NCBI RefSeq assembly: GCF_027497495.1
Contig: NZ_CP114205.1
Span: forward strand, 5,642,001-5,706,000
DNA from: Streptomyces tubercidicus
Lineage (GTDB): Bacteria; Actinomycetota; Actinomycetes; Streptomycetales; Streptomycetaceae
Direction of reading: 5' to 3'
Length of the DNA stretch: 64,000 bases
Part shown: positions 9,201-16,934 of the stretch, piece by piece
Layout: each line of letters opens with the position of its first letter
Numbering within the stretch: position 1 is the stretch's first letter
Notes under the pieces: generated by a model
Seen by the model: the letters and a program-made list of their open reading frames with translations, nothing else
Database searches by the model: none
Told to the model about the DNA's origin: nothing
Made by a program: the position numbers and the translations under genes

Positions 9201-10935
9201 TGAGCGGCCCGAAGGCGGCCACCTTGCGGTAGCCGGACGCCTGGAGGGTGCGTTTGACGGTCTGCGGCGGGACGTAGCCGATCTGGTCCGGGTCGAGGTC
9301 GTTGCGTACGACGATGTGGTGCAGGCCGGCCCGGCCCAGGTAGTCGCGCAGTCCGGGGACTTCGGAGCCGGTCAGCAGCGCCTGTTCGACGGCGTCCAGG
9401 GTGCGGCGGGCGCCCGGGGTGCCGAACGGGACGAAGTCGCGCTGTGTCCAGGGGGAGGTGGCGAGGACGTCGAGCGGCTCGTCGATGGGTGAGCCCCAGG
9501 TGTAGATGCCGTGCGCGGTCGCGGGGACGACCAGCGCCCGGCTGTGCGGGGAGTGCTGGTGCAGCCAGGCCGCGGCCCGTTCCCAGGAGGCGGGAAGTTT
9601 GGTGAAGGCGCCGGACTGGAGGACGGTGCCGGTGAGGAAGGGCAGCGCGAGGGCGGGCAGCACGAGGAGCGCCGTGACCAGCGGGAGGCGGCGGCGGGCG
9701 GGGATCCGGCGGGTGCCGCGGCGTTCGGTGGCGACCGCGAGCAGATGTGCCAGGCCCAGGGTGAGGGCCAGGGCCAGGCCCGGGGTGAATTTGTAGATGT
9801 TGCGGAACGGGCGCAGCCAGCCGTTGAGCCAGTCCTGCCACAGGCCGTGCAGCGGCCCGCCCAGCGTGCCGCCGTACCCGGCCAGCGCGATCAGCGCCAC
9901 GGCCAGCCCGGTCAGCAGCAGCCAGCGGCGCTCGGGCAGATCCCGGCGGGCCAGCCCGGCCAGGCCGAGCGCCGCGGCCAGCGCCGAGCCGAGCACCGCG
10001 ACGGGGTGGGCCGTCAGGGTCCAGCCGGCCGGCAGCCAGGGCTCGCCGAAGCGGAGGTAGCCGACCCAGTTGCCGGCGCCGCGCAGCAGTTCGGTGGCGG
10101 ACATGGTGCCGGTGGTGGTGTCGGCCTGCTCGATGAACGGCATGAAGTTCTCGCCGTGCAGGCCGAGCAGCAGCAGCGGCACCACCCACCAGGCGGTGGC
10201 CAGCACGACACCGGGCAGCCACCAGGCGAGCAGCCTCGCCCGGCGTGGCCCCGTACGGGACAGCAGATACAGGCCGACGGGCAGCAGCGAAGCCAGCGTC
10301 GAGGCCGCGTTGACCCCGCCCATGAAGGGGATCAGCAGCGCCGAGCGGGTGGCCGCGATACGTGCGCTGACCCGCGCGTTGGTCAGCGGCAGCAGCACCC
10401 ACGGCAGCAGCGCGCCGGGCAGCGCGGCGGCGGAGGTGGAGCCGATGACGAGGGTGAACGTCGGCCACAGGGCGTAACAGGCGGCGGCCAGGAGCCGGGC
10501 CGGCCCGGTGCCGACGCGGAGCCGTTCGGCGAGCCGCAGCGCACCCCAGAACGCCGCCGTGACGATCAGCGACATCCACAGCCGCTCGGCCAGCCACACC
10601 GGCACGTGGGCGAGATCGGCCAGGCCGTAGTAGGGGAGCGTGGGGAAGGCATAGCCGATGTACTGGTCGGCGATGCCGCCGAGGCCCGCCCGGTCGTGCC
10701 ACAGCTGCCCGAGGTCCGCGAGGAACTTCCACGGGTCGGTGGTCACGCCCAGCTTGGTCTCGAACGTCATCTTCCCCGGCGCGGGCGCGAGGAACCCGGC
10801 CAGGGCGAGCGCCCAGAACGCGAACAGCCAGCGTCTGCACCGGGGTTGGCCGGGCGGCGGGGCGGGGGCGGGCGTCGGGCGTCCTCCGGCGTCGGGCGAT
10901 CCGGGGGACGGGAACGGCCTCAAGGTCTGGGTCAT
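6289..10935 (-). CDS. AftD-like GT-C membrane glycosyltransferase (DUF3367) with discoidin modules
   Basis: A 1548-residue integral membrane protein resembling the mycobacterial alpha-(1->3)-arabinofuranosyltransferase AftD. The N-terminal half has about eleven membrane helices with the first-loop signature KLGVTTDPWKFLADLGQLW and QYIGYAFPTLPYYGL, matching the AftD pattern. The periplasmic part carries two F5/8-type C (discoidin-like) modules (NAFDGDPDTAWAEG and LVDGDLTTAWIAG), which in this family bind carbohydrate. Further membrane helices follow near residues 1250-1400. The tail has two repeats of EPGMGADGA and about ten collagen-like Gly-X-Y triplets. Streptomycetes lack arabinogalactan, so the sugar donor and acceptor must differ from the mycobacterial case; a polyprenyl-phosphate sugar donor is likely from GT-C family knowledge. 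Confidence 0.83.
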   Translation of the reverse strand: MTQTLRPFPSPGSPDAGGRPTPAPAPPPGQPRCRRWLFAFWALALAGFLAPAPGKMTFETKLGVTTDPWKFLADLGQLWHDRAGLGGIADQYIGYAFPTLPYYGLADLAHVPVWLAERLWMSLIVTAAFWGALRLAERLRVGTGPARLLAAACYALWPTFTLVIGSTSAAALPGALLPWVLLPLTNARVSARIAATRSALLIPFMGGVNAASTLASLLPVGLYLLSRTGPRRARLLAWWLPGVVLATAWWVVPLLLLGLHGENFMPFIEQADTTTGTMSATELLRGAGNWVGYLRFGEPWLPAGWTLTAHPVAVLGSALAAALGLAGLARRDLPERRWLLLTGLAVALIALAGYGGTLGGPLHGLWQDWLNGWLRPFRNIYKFTPGLALALTLGLAHLLAVATERRGTRRIPARRRLPLVTALLVLPALALPFLTGTVLQSGAFTKLPASWERAAAWLHQHSPHSRALVVPATAHGIYTWGSPIDEPLDVLATSPWTQRDFVPFGTPGARRTLDAVEQALLTGSEVPGLRDYLGRAGLHHIVVRNDLDPDQIGYVPPQTVKRTLQASGYRKVAAFGPLTTGGRIPSGAPLQVQGLYPRQRAVEIYRPRDTTEPGPVTTRAVADTAQLSGGPEALLQLSADPSLRHRATVLTGDRHPGLGTPPLQLTADGLRRADTRFGLVNSNTSYTYTAGERNPPDSVQDPGRPPRQILPTTGPGHQTTAVLRGASSVTASTSGNWLFHLPQYDPVNAFDGDPDTAWAEGSTGDPVGQWVRIAFNRPVTLPSALSLTPLPGDGLRAAPTSVRVQTDRGSTEDTLRPDGTPQRVKAPPGRTSWLKVTILGSQTPRAGLSGSGFREISVPGVQVTRLLQLPTDAGRSDAPAEIISLHRGSDPGGLSPVSAESGLHRQFHTGAAAPYGISGQALAVPGPELDQLLDRLAPGHRNRITATADSTAFGFGPSLSPRNLVDGDLTTAWIAGDRPTVHLRWPGRKKIDQIVLAGAGGLATRPEQILVNSPDGAATAGVDENGQARFDPITTDRLDITISKVKPLTLHNPVAGRPLQLPVGLSEIHLPALDSYRTPRPAADARFSLGCGQGPMLAVDGVLHATKAAGYVRDLTERRPVQVRLCAGPARDGRLELPSGRHRVEAGGQGPLGLVGVTLRRGDGAGPGAAGGGPAQEAAGPAQESAGPAQETAAPVRKVSAEDWSGDRRSVAVGAGRAVYLQMHENANDGWQATLNGRRLTPLRIDGWQQSFLIPAGAGGTVELSYAPAIAYDLGLVGGALGVALLLVSALVRRSPRTPPPAALPPPAPSWVLGVLALTAVLALASGPYALIVPALALVAHFRPQLLVPLALVAMVGAGVVAALGAGEPHAAGEGAFSGTAQALALLALTAAVVTVPGGRAARQPASGEGPGMGADGAEPGMGADGAEPGADAYGAGRGSTGLSGLSGLSGRPGTPGPSGPSGSSGSSAPVDPPGAHAPSAPPPLPRRAQSRDGGPAAVGRPIVARGPAPGPGPNWAERHRSRSSGPVRPTGSGPVTPTDNSGEGTTR

Positions 10936-11657
10936 GGCAACCGCCGGAGGATGAGGAGGAGGTTCCAGGTGGCGAACTCCCGGACGCCCGGGAGGCGGGG
11001 GATGGCCTCGGCGAGGAACGGCGCATAGCGGGAGCGGGCGGTGACGAGGGCGATGTCGTCGCGGGCCCGTACCTGGCGCAGGGTGGGGCCGATGTGCACG
11101 GCGAACAGGTTGACGCCCAGGGTGTGTTTGGCCGGGTGGCCGGTGCGCCGCCGGTAGTGGGCGCGGGCCCGCGCGGCGCCCACGTAGTGCCAGGGAGCGG
11201 TCTCATGGCCGCCCCAGGGGGAGAACCAGTTGGTGAAGGCGACGTAGATCAGTCCACCGGGGCGGGTGACCCGGATCATCTCGCTCAGGAAGGTCTGCGG
11301 GTCGGCGACATGCTCCAGGACGTTGGAGGAGAAGCAGAGGTCGACGGCGCCGTCGGCTAGCGGCAGCAGATAGCCGTCGGCGAGCACCGCGCCCTCCGGG
11401 GGCGGGCCGTGCGCGGTCAGCTCCGCCGGATCGGGCTCGAAGAGCCAGCACCGGGCGCCGCGGCGGCGGAACTCCGCGGTGAAGTAGCCGCTGCCGCCGC
11501 CGACATCGGCGACCACTGCGCCCCGCAGCGGCACATACCGTTCGACCTGGTCGGCGGCGTCCCGGGCGAGCAGCCGGTAGCAGTGTCCGGGGTCGGTCCG
11601 CTCCCGGAGAAAGGCCCGGAACAGGGCGGCTGACCTGCGCAGCGAAGGGTCGCGCAC
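10932..11657 (-). CDS. Class I SAM-dependent methyltransferase
   Basis: A 241-residue methyltransferase of the Methyltransf_11 type. Motif I is VVADVGGGSGYFTAEF near residues 47-62, the motif II acidic residue is in LFEPDPAEL, and LCFSSNVLEHVADPQTFLSEMIRVTRPGG covers motifs III-V (split over residues about 107-135). The start is GTG at 11655-11657, only 7 bp after the GT4 stop; the stop overlaps the AftD-like start (ATGA). It is a second, different methyltransferase from the one at 3762-4499. No transmembrane segments are seen. The substrate is unknown. Confidence 0.84.
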   Translation of the reverse strand: MRDPSLRRSAALFRAFLRERTDPGHCYRLLARDAADQVERYVPLRGAVVADVGGGSGYFTAEFRRRGARCWLFEPDPAELTAHGPPPEGAVLADGYLLPLADGAVDLCFSSNVLEHVADPQTFLSEMIRVTRPGGLIYVAFTNWFSPWGGHETAPWHYVGAARARAHYRRRTGHPAKHTLGVNLFAVHIGPTLRQVRARDDIALVTARSRYAPFLAEAIPRLPGVREFATWNLLLILRRLP

Positions 11658-11664
11658 CGGTCCG

Positions 11665-12840
11665 TCACCGCCTGGGGAGCGGGTCGAGGACCGCTTCCGC
11701 GGCGACCGCCCGGAAGCTCTGCACCGTATGGCTCCACCGGAAGCGAGCGGCGCGCGCTGCGGCGGCGCGGCCCAGCGCGTCGCGGCGCCGGGCGCTGAGG
11801 GCCAGGGCGCACCAGTGCGCGGCGAACGCGCTCTCGCCGCGGGCCAGCAGCCCCGTGACGCCGTCCTCGACGGAGTCCCGCAGGCCCGGGATGTCGAAGC
11901 CGACGGCGGGGGTGCGGCGGGCGGCGGCCTCCATCACCACCAGTCCCCAGCCCTCGACGAGCGAGGGATGCAGTAACAGCCAGGCGGAGCACAGCAGTTG
12001 GTGCTTGCGTTCCTCGGAGACATGACCGGTGAAGGTGACGCCGGGCCCGGCCATGGCGGAAAGCCGGGCGCGCTCCGGACCGTCGCCGACGATCACCAGC
12101 CGGCCGCCGGTCACCGGCCGGACCCGCTCCCACAGCCGCAGCAGCAGATCGATCCGCTTGTACTCGACCAGCCGCCCCATGGCCAGGAACAGCGGCTCCG
12201 GCGCCTTGGGGGCCAGTGGGCCGGGCTCCGCCACGCCGTTGTACACCAGCCGGATCCGGTCCGGGGCGACCCCGAGGCCGCGCAGCGCGGACGCGGTCGA
12301 GCCGGAGACCGCCACCATCAGATCCCGGCGGTGCGCACCGGCCAGCGCCCAGTGCTCCAGGCGGCGGCCGAGCCGGGCGGCGGGCCCCGGGCAGCGCAGC
12401 CGCCACAGGTCCGTATGGACATGGTTGACCAGGCACAGGGTGGGACCGCGGTGCCACAGCGGCGCCAGATAGGGCATGCCGTTGCAGACCTCGACCAGGA
12501 GGTCGCAGTCGCCGACCCGGCGCGCCAACTGGCGGGGTACGCGCAGGTAATGACCGGCGTCGCCGCCCGCGGACACCACCCGGTAGCCGCGGGTGGGGGC
12601 GCCTCCCGGATCGGGCCGCGCCGGGAGCCCGGGGGACGGCGGCCCGCCGCACAGCAGGGTGACCTGGTGGCCGTGGGCGGCGAGTCCCTCGGCGATCCGG
12701 TCCACCAGCAGCTCGGAGCCGCCGGCGGCGGGGTTGCCCAGATCGCGGCGGGCGAGGAAGACGATCCGGCGGGGGAGCGGCGGCGGGGACGGGGACGGGC
12801 GCAGGTGCTGGCGTACGTGCTGAGGCAGGTGCTGGGGCAT
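11665..12840 (-). CDS. Glycosyltransferase family 4 protein
   Basis: A 391-residue GT-B fold retaining glycosyltransferase. The N-terminal acceptor domain starts at about residue 25 (RRIVFLARRDLGNPAAGGSELLVDR, where GG-SE forms the glycine loop). The donor domain has FLAMGRLVEYKRIDLLLR, LVIVGDGPERARL and the E-x7-E motif region VEGWGLVVMEAAARRTPAVGF, all characteristic of GT4. It is predicted to be cytoplasmic and probably adds the first or an early sugar on the inner leaflet, which the GT-C enzyme would then extend outside. It is the first gene of the overlapping operon; the start (ATG at 12838-12840) has no strong ribosome site, and residues 1-24 are Gln/His/Pro-rich. The 276 bp upstream hold no recognisable gene and probably carry the operon promoter. 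Confidence 0.86.
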   Translation of the reverse strand: MPQHLPQHVRQHLRPSPSPPPLPRRIVFLARRDLGNPAAGGSELLVDRIAEGLAAHGHQVTLLCGGPPSPGLPARPDPGGAPTRGYRVVSAGGDAGHYLRVPRQLARRVGDCDLLVEVCNGMPYLAPLWHRGPTLCLVNHVHTDLWRLRCPGPAARLGRRLEHWALAGAHRRDLMVAVSGSTASALRGLGVAPDRIRLVYNGVAEPGPLAPKAPEPLFLAMGRLVEYKRIDLLLRLWERVRPVTGGRLVIVGDGPERARLSAMAGPGVTFTGHVSEERKHQLLCSAWLLLHPSLVEGWGLVVMEAAARRTPAVGFDIPGLRDSVEDGVTGLLARGESAFAAHWCALALSARRRDALGRAAAARAARFRWSHTVQSFRAVAAEAVLDPLPRR

Positions 12841-13116
12841 GTGCGTCCAACTCGTCTCAGGGTGCGGTACCGGCGGTGGGGGACGTACTGCGTACTGAGT
12901 CGTGCGGGCCGTGCTGCATCATGCGGTGCCGTGGGCGCCCGTACGGCGGGGCCGCCCCGGATGCCGCGTCGCTGGGCTGCGCTGAAACGGACGTGCGCCG
13001 ACCGGGGCCGGACTGCTGCGTGTGGGGTGGACAGTGTTCGCCCGCCGCGCGCGCCGCGGCTACTCACGGGAGTGACAAAAACCGCCCCGAGAGCAGCTGA
13101 CGGTTCATCACTTCGC

Positions 13117-14115
13117 TCAGGACCGGCCGCCCGTCCGCCGCCCGCGCACCACCCACACCACCCCGGCAGGGACGAGCACCCCGCCCGCCGCCGCGGCCGT
13201 GACCGGCAGTGTCCGGCCCACCAGCACCAGCTTCTCGCTGTCCGCCTTCGCCAGCCGCACCTGCGCCCGCTGCGTCCCGGGCGTGAACTCCAGCCGCTCG
13301 CCGCGCAGCAGCGTGACCGCCGTACGGCGGGATCCGGGCGCCCGCAGCGTCTTGACCGGCGAGAGCACCGCATTCATGATCCGGCCGGTGCGCGGCTCGA
13401 CGACCAGCTCGATACCGGAGTTGGCGTACCACTCCTCGGCCTGGATCTGGCCCTGCCGCGGCCGTCCGACGAGCCGGCCGGGGACCTGACGGCTACCGGT
13501 CCTGGTGGCCGGGACGGTCCCGGTGAAGCGGTAGCCCGGGTAGCCCTGGACCTCCCGCGTACCGGCGAAGCGGAGCGGGACGGCGGCGCCCAGGGTGTTG
13601 TCCCACCAGCGGTAGCCCGTCTTCCGCACATCGAAGGGGAACTTGAGGTAGGCATCGCCGTCGAACCGCGTCGGGGCCTCCTCGCAGCAGTGCACCGGCG
13701 CGTTGCTGCGCCGGTCGGTGACCCAGCGCTCGGTGGTCCACTGGAACGCCCTGCGCGGATCCTTGAGGGCCAGCGTCTGCGGGGTGTCGACCGTAGTGGA
13801 GACGTCCCACACGGCCCGCCCGCTCTTCTCGCTCGCCGCGACATCGCCCAGCACGTGCCGGGTGATGGTGATCCGCCGGTGGTCCCTGGTTTTCAGCGCG
13901 GCGGTGTCGAAGTAGCTGCCGCTGCCGGTGAAGACGGTGGTGACATCCACGTCGACCGGCGTGACCTTGGCCCGTGGCGTGACGTACCAGGCCAGCAGGG
14001 GTGCCAGGACCAGCAGGAAGACGCCGAGACCGAGGACGGCCAGCGACAGGGGCGGGGCGGTGCGGGCGGCGGTGGCCGTAGTGGGGGAGGCGGCGGGCTT
14101 GCCGGATACGGGCAT
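13117..14115 (-). CDS. DUF3068 (PorA-like) membrane-anchored protein
   Basis: A 332-residue protein with an N-terminal membrane helix (LSLAVLGLGVFLLVLAPLLAWYV, about residues 20-42), a large extracytoplasmic domain and a C-terminal helix (TAAAAGGVLVPAGVVWVV). The central part contains DVSTTVDTPQTLALKDPRRAF, PFDVRKTGYRWWDNTLG and EWYANSGIELVVEPRTGRI, which match the DUF3068 pattern, sometimes labelled porin PorA family. The function is unknown. The ATG at 14113-14115 has AGGAG 8 nt upstream, so the longer open frame to 14637 is not used. It sits one gap (276 bp) before the glycan operon on the same strand, and DUF3068 and AftD-like proteins both recall envelope genes of mycolic-acid bacteria. 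Confidence 0.78.
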   Translation of the reverse strand: MPVSGKPAASPTTATAARTAPPLSLAVLGLGVFLLVLAPLLAWYVTPRAKVTPVDVDVTTVFTGSGSYFDTAALKTRDHRRITITRHVLGDVAASEKSGRAVWDVSTTVDTPQTLALKDPRRAFQWTTERWVTDRRSNAPVHCCEEAPTRFDGDAYLKFPFDVRKTGYRWWDNTLGAAVPLRFAGTREVQGYPGYRFTGTVPATRTGSRQVPGRLVGRPRQGQIQAEEWYANSGIELVVEPRTGRIMNAVLSPVKTLRAPGSRRTAVTLLRGERLEFTPGTQRAQVRLAKADSEKLVLVGRTLPVTAAAAGGVLVPAGVVWVVRGRRTGGRS

Positions 14116-14204
14116 ACGGGCACTCCTGGAAGCGGTGGGGGAATCACGCTCTGGTGCACGTGCGGCGCCTCGGGGCGCCATGGGCCGGGAACGTAAGGGA
14201 ACTC

Positions 14205-14233
14205 TTGACAGGTCGTCAATGCCCTTCCACACT
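14205..14233 (+). promoter_or_regulatory. Candidate promoter with inverted repeat before the small membrane protein
   Basis: A consensus -35 TTGACA (14205-14210) is followed after 17 bp by CACACT (14228-14233). The -35 hexamer is part of the inverted repeat TTGAC-aggtc-GTCAA (14205-14219). The direction is toward the small gene at 14371. The -10 match is weak, so this is tentative. Confidence 0.4.
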
Positions 14234-14370
14234 CGGCAGGCACCACGCTCCAGTGGTGCCGCGCCGTGGGACGCGGCACCGGGCCGGCCCGAGGGCCGCG
14301 CCGTGTGCCGCCGCCAACCTCGACGGAGACCGCCGACGGGCTCCGGCATCGACGAAGGGCTCGCCGCGCC

Positions 14371-14517
14371 ATGCACCGTACGCTCGCCGCCGCACTGACC
14401 GCGCTGACCGCCGCCGCCCTCGCCGTCGGCGTCGCGCTCGGCATCGTCGCCGCCCTGGACGCCACCCCTGAGCAGCCGAATGTGCCGTTGGTGACCTTCG
14501 ACCGGAGCGGCGGCTAA
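14371..14517 (+). CDS. Small single-pass membrane protein, 48 residues
   Basis: A short gene that I cannot name. It begins MHRTLAAALTALTAAALAV and has one hydrophobic helix (about residues 4-29) with no charged residue, followed by a short polar tail, ATPEQPNVPLVTFDRSGG, on the other side. It could be a membrane peptide or have an uncleaved signal sequence. No convincing ribosome site precedes the ATG, but a consensus -35 lies at 14205. It is followed on the same strand, after a block of 15-bp repeats, by a PucR-type regulator. Coding status is supported by composition and by the clear separation of helix and tail, not by homology. Confidence 0.5.
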   Translation: MHRTLAAALTALTAAALAVGVALGIVAALDATPEQPNVPLVTFDRSGG

Positions 14518-14534
14518 CGGGCGGGGACGGGAGC

Positions 14535-14624
14535 CGGGGCGTGCCGATACGGGCCGTGCGGAGGCGGGGCGCGCCAATACGGGGCGTTGCGATACGGGGC
14601 GTGCCGATACGGGACGTGCTGAGG
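14535..14624. repeat. Six 15-bp tandem repeats before the PucR-type gene
   Basis: Six consecutive 15-bp units with consensus CGGGGCGTGCCGATA (14535, 14550, 14565, 14580, 14595, 14610). Units 2 and 6 end in GAGG instead of GATA, and unit 6 runs directly into the GAGGAGG ribosome site of the downstream gene. The array fills the leader region between the small membrane gene and the regulator. Confidence 0.85.
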
Positions 14625-14635
14625 AGGTCCGCGTC

Positions 14636-15868
14636 ATGGTGACGGCCGTCCGCTCGGCCTGGCGGGAGGTCCCGCCCTACCAGGTACGGCAGTTCGCCGC
14701 CCTGGCACTGGAGGAGGTGCCCACCCTCGCCCAGGACATCCTCCGGGAGATCCGCCGCGCCTACCCTCAGCTCCCGTTGGTGCCCGATGAATTCGGGGAG
14801 CCCCGGGCGCTGGTGGGCATCCGCCAGTCGCTGGAGCACTTCGTCGCACATCTGACGGCCGGCCCGGACCGCCCGCATGTGCACCCGCGGGTCTTCCAGG
14901 AGTTCGGCCGCGGCGAGGGCCTCCAGGGCCGCAGCCTGGATGTCCTGCAGGCCGTATACCGGCTGGGCGTCCGGCTGGCCTGGCGGCGGCTCGCCGAGAT
15001 CGGCCAGCAGGTCGCGATCCCGGCCCCCGCGATGTACGAGCTCGCCGAGTCCGGCTACGAGTACCTGGACGGGCTGGTCGCCGAATCCGTACGCGGCTAC
15101 GCCGAGGCCGCCGCCCGCCAGGCCGGTGAGCGGCTGCGGCTGCAACGGCGCCTGATGGAGCAGCTGTTCACCGGACCCGGCAGACGGGGGCGCGGCGCGG
15201 GAGCGGCGGACGGGGTGCCGCCGGCCCTGGCCGAGCGCGCCGCCGGGCTCGGCTGGGCGCTGCCCGAGCGGGTCGCGGTCGCGGTGCTGCTGCGCCCGGC
15301 CCGGGAGGCGGTCGCGCCCGCCGTCGCCCCGGACGTCCTGCTGGACATGGAGAGCGAACGGCCGCGGATGGTGGTGCCCGAGCCGGACGCCCCCGGGCGG
15401 CGGGAGCTGCTGGCCCGCGCGGCGGCCGGCTGGTCCGGTGCGATCGGCCCCGCCGTACCGCTGCTGGACGCCGCCAAGTCGCTGCGCTGGGCCGGGGCCG
15501 CGGTCGACCTGACGGAGCGCGGACTGCTGCCCGCGGGCGAACTGCTGCAGTGCACCGAGCACACCGAGGCGCTGGTCCTGCTGCCCCCGGCGGAGCTGAT
15601 CGAGGACCTCACCCGCCGCCGCCTCGCCCCCCTGGACGGCTGCGGTCCCGCCCATGGCCGACGGCTCGCGGAGACCCTGCTCGCCTGGCTGGAGACCCGC
15701 GGCGGCGCCCCCGAGGTCGCCGCCCGTCTTGGCGTCCATCCGCAGACCGTGCGCTACCGGCTGCGCCAGATACGGGAGTTATGGGGCACCGAGATCGACG
15801 ACCCGGACCGACGCTTCGAACTGGAACTGGTGTTACGGGCCCGGCGGCTGCGCGGCGAGCTCAGCTGA
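14636..15868 (+). CDS. PucR/CdaR-type helix-turn-helix regulator
   Basis: A 410-residue cytoplasmic transcription factor. The C-terminal PucR HTH is clear (LAWLETRGGAPEVAARLGVHPQTVRYRLRQI, about residues 340-370, broken here by domain rather than motif), with the family signature HPQTVRYRLRQIREL. The N-terminal 150 residues are the usual helical input domain of actinomycete PucR regulators (QSLEHFVAHL, LGVRLAWRRLAEIG). No ligand-binding signature can be read. The start at 14636 follows GAGGAGG by 7 nt. It resembles the FasR protein encoded at 45726-46910 in architecture. Its 3' end is duplicated in a 32-bp repeat that runs on past the stop codon. Confidence 0.85.
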   Translation: MVTAVRSAWREVPPYQVRQFAALALEEVPTLAQDILREIRRAYPQLPLVPDEFGEPRALVGIRQSLEHFVAHLTAGPDRPHVHPRVFQEFGRGEGLQGRSLDVLQAVYRLGVRLAWRRLAEIGQQVAIPAPAMYELAESGYEYLDGLVAESVRGYAEAAARQAGERLRLQRRLMEQLFTGPGRRGRGAGAADGVPPALAERAAGLGWALPERVAVAVLLRPAREAVAPAVAPDVLLDMESERPRMVVPEPDAPGRRELLARAAAGWSGAIGPAVPLLDAAKSLRWAGAAVDLTERGLLPAGELLQCTEHTEALVLLPPAELIEDLTRRRLAPLDGCGPAHGRRLAETLLAWLETRGGAPEVAARLGVHPQTVRYRLRQIRELWGTEIDDPDRRFELELVLRARRLRGELS

Positions 15869-15949
15869 CCACGGTGGCGGGCTCCGGCGAGCTCAACTGA
15901 TCCCGATGGCAGGTTCCGGCGAGGTCAGCCGACCCCGCCGGAGCCGGCC
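15854..15949. repeat. Three 32-bp direct repeats bridging two convergent stop codons
   Basis: Units begin GGCGAGCTCAGCTGA (15854), GGCGAGCTCAACTGA (15886) and GGCGAGGTCAGCCGA (15918) with 32-bp periodicity. The first contains the stop codon of the PucR-type gene; the third contains the stop codon of the convergent GntR/TetR gene at 15925. The units diverge toward the right. Confidence 0.8.
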
Positions 15950-16920
15950 GCCCGGCCCTCCACCAGCGTCGCCATCCCGTCCAGCAGCCTGGCCAGCCCG
16001 AACTCGAACAGCGAGGTCAGATTCACCACGTCGTCGTCGTGCCCCGCGACACCCCCGTACATGGGGTAGGAGCCCGAGGAGACGATGCCCTCGAAGACCG
16101 GCTCCATGGACGCCATCCACTGGCTCTGGTCCATCCCGCTCTCCTGCTCGGCCTCCAGATCGTCCTCGAAGCCGGCGGCGGTGGCGCGCACATGGTTCAG
16201 CAGCGTGATGGCCATATGGATCAGCGTCACCGGGTCCACGCCCGTCACCCGCGCCATGGTCCACTCGATGAGCGCCATCGCCCGCGGCATCGGCTGCGGC
16301 CTGGTGATCGACAGATAGTGCGCCAGCCACGGATGCCGCTGGTAGAGCTCCCATTGCAGCCGTGCGCCCGCCTCCATCCGCGCGCGCCAGCCGTCCGGCG
16401 CCGGGTCCGGGAGTACGACATCGCGGAACGCGGCGTCCGCCATCAGCACCACCAGTTCGTCCTTATTGGCCACATGGCGGTAGAGCGCCATCGAGGACAC
16501 CCCGAACTCGGCGGCGACCCGGCGCATCGACAGCGCCCGCAGCCCCTCGGCGTCGGCGATCTTGAGTCCGGCCCGTACGACGCTCTCGCGGCTCAGCCCG
16601 CGGTCTGTCTCGCCCGGCCGTCGCGTACGCGGGAGTTCGGGGCGCGCGGCCCGCTGCGACGGCGACTGCGGCCGCCGCTCGGGCTCCGGCTCCGGCTTCG
16701 GCTCGTCGACCACCGTGCCCACGCCCGGCACGGCCCGGACCAGGCCCTCCTGGCGCAGGGTGGTGAGCACCTTGGTGGCGGTCGCCATCGCCACCCCCCA
16801 CTCCTGGGTGATCCGCCGGGTCGAGGGCACCCGGTCGCCCGGCGCCAGCTCGCCGGTGTCGATACGGCGCCGGATCTCGTCGACGATCCGGCGGTAGGGC
16901 GGCGGGGCCGGCTGCTCCAC
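15925..16920 (-). CDS. GntR-TetR hybrid transcriptional regulator
   Basis: A 331-residue regulator with two DNA-binding modules. Residues 1-75 are a GntR winged helix (RRIVDEIRRRIDTGELAPGDRVPS, then GTVVDEP). After a Pro/Glu/Arg linker (about 76-105) comes a TetR HTH (ESVVRAGLKIADAEGLRALSMRR..FGVSSMALYRHVANKDEL, about 110-160) and a TetR_C ligand domain. The start GTG at 16918-16920 has GGAGG 7 nt upstream. It is divergent from an MFS exporter across a region with a strong inverted repeat, so it very likely represses both genes and responds to an exporter substrate. The two-HTH design is known in actinobacteria but uncommon. Confidence 0.88.
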   Translation of the reverse strand: MEQPAPPPYRRIVDEIRRRIDTGELAPGDRVPSTRRITQEWGVAMATATKVLTTLRQEGLVRAVPGVGTVVDEPKPEPEPERRPQSPSQRAARPELPRTRRPGETDRGLSRESVVRAGLKIADAEGLRALSMRRVAAEFGVSSMALYRHVANKDELVVLMADAAFRDVVLPDPAPDGWRARMEAGARLQWELYQRHPWLAHYLSITRPQPMPRAMALIEWTMARVTGVDPVTLIHMAITLLNHVRATAAGFEDDLEAEQESGMDQSQWMASMEPVFEGIVSSGSYPMYGGVAGHDDDVVNLTSLFEFGLARLLDGMATLVEGRAAGSGGVG

Positions 16921-16934
16921 GGGAGGGCCTCCGT

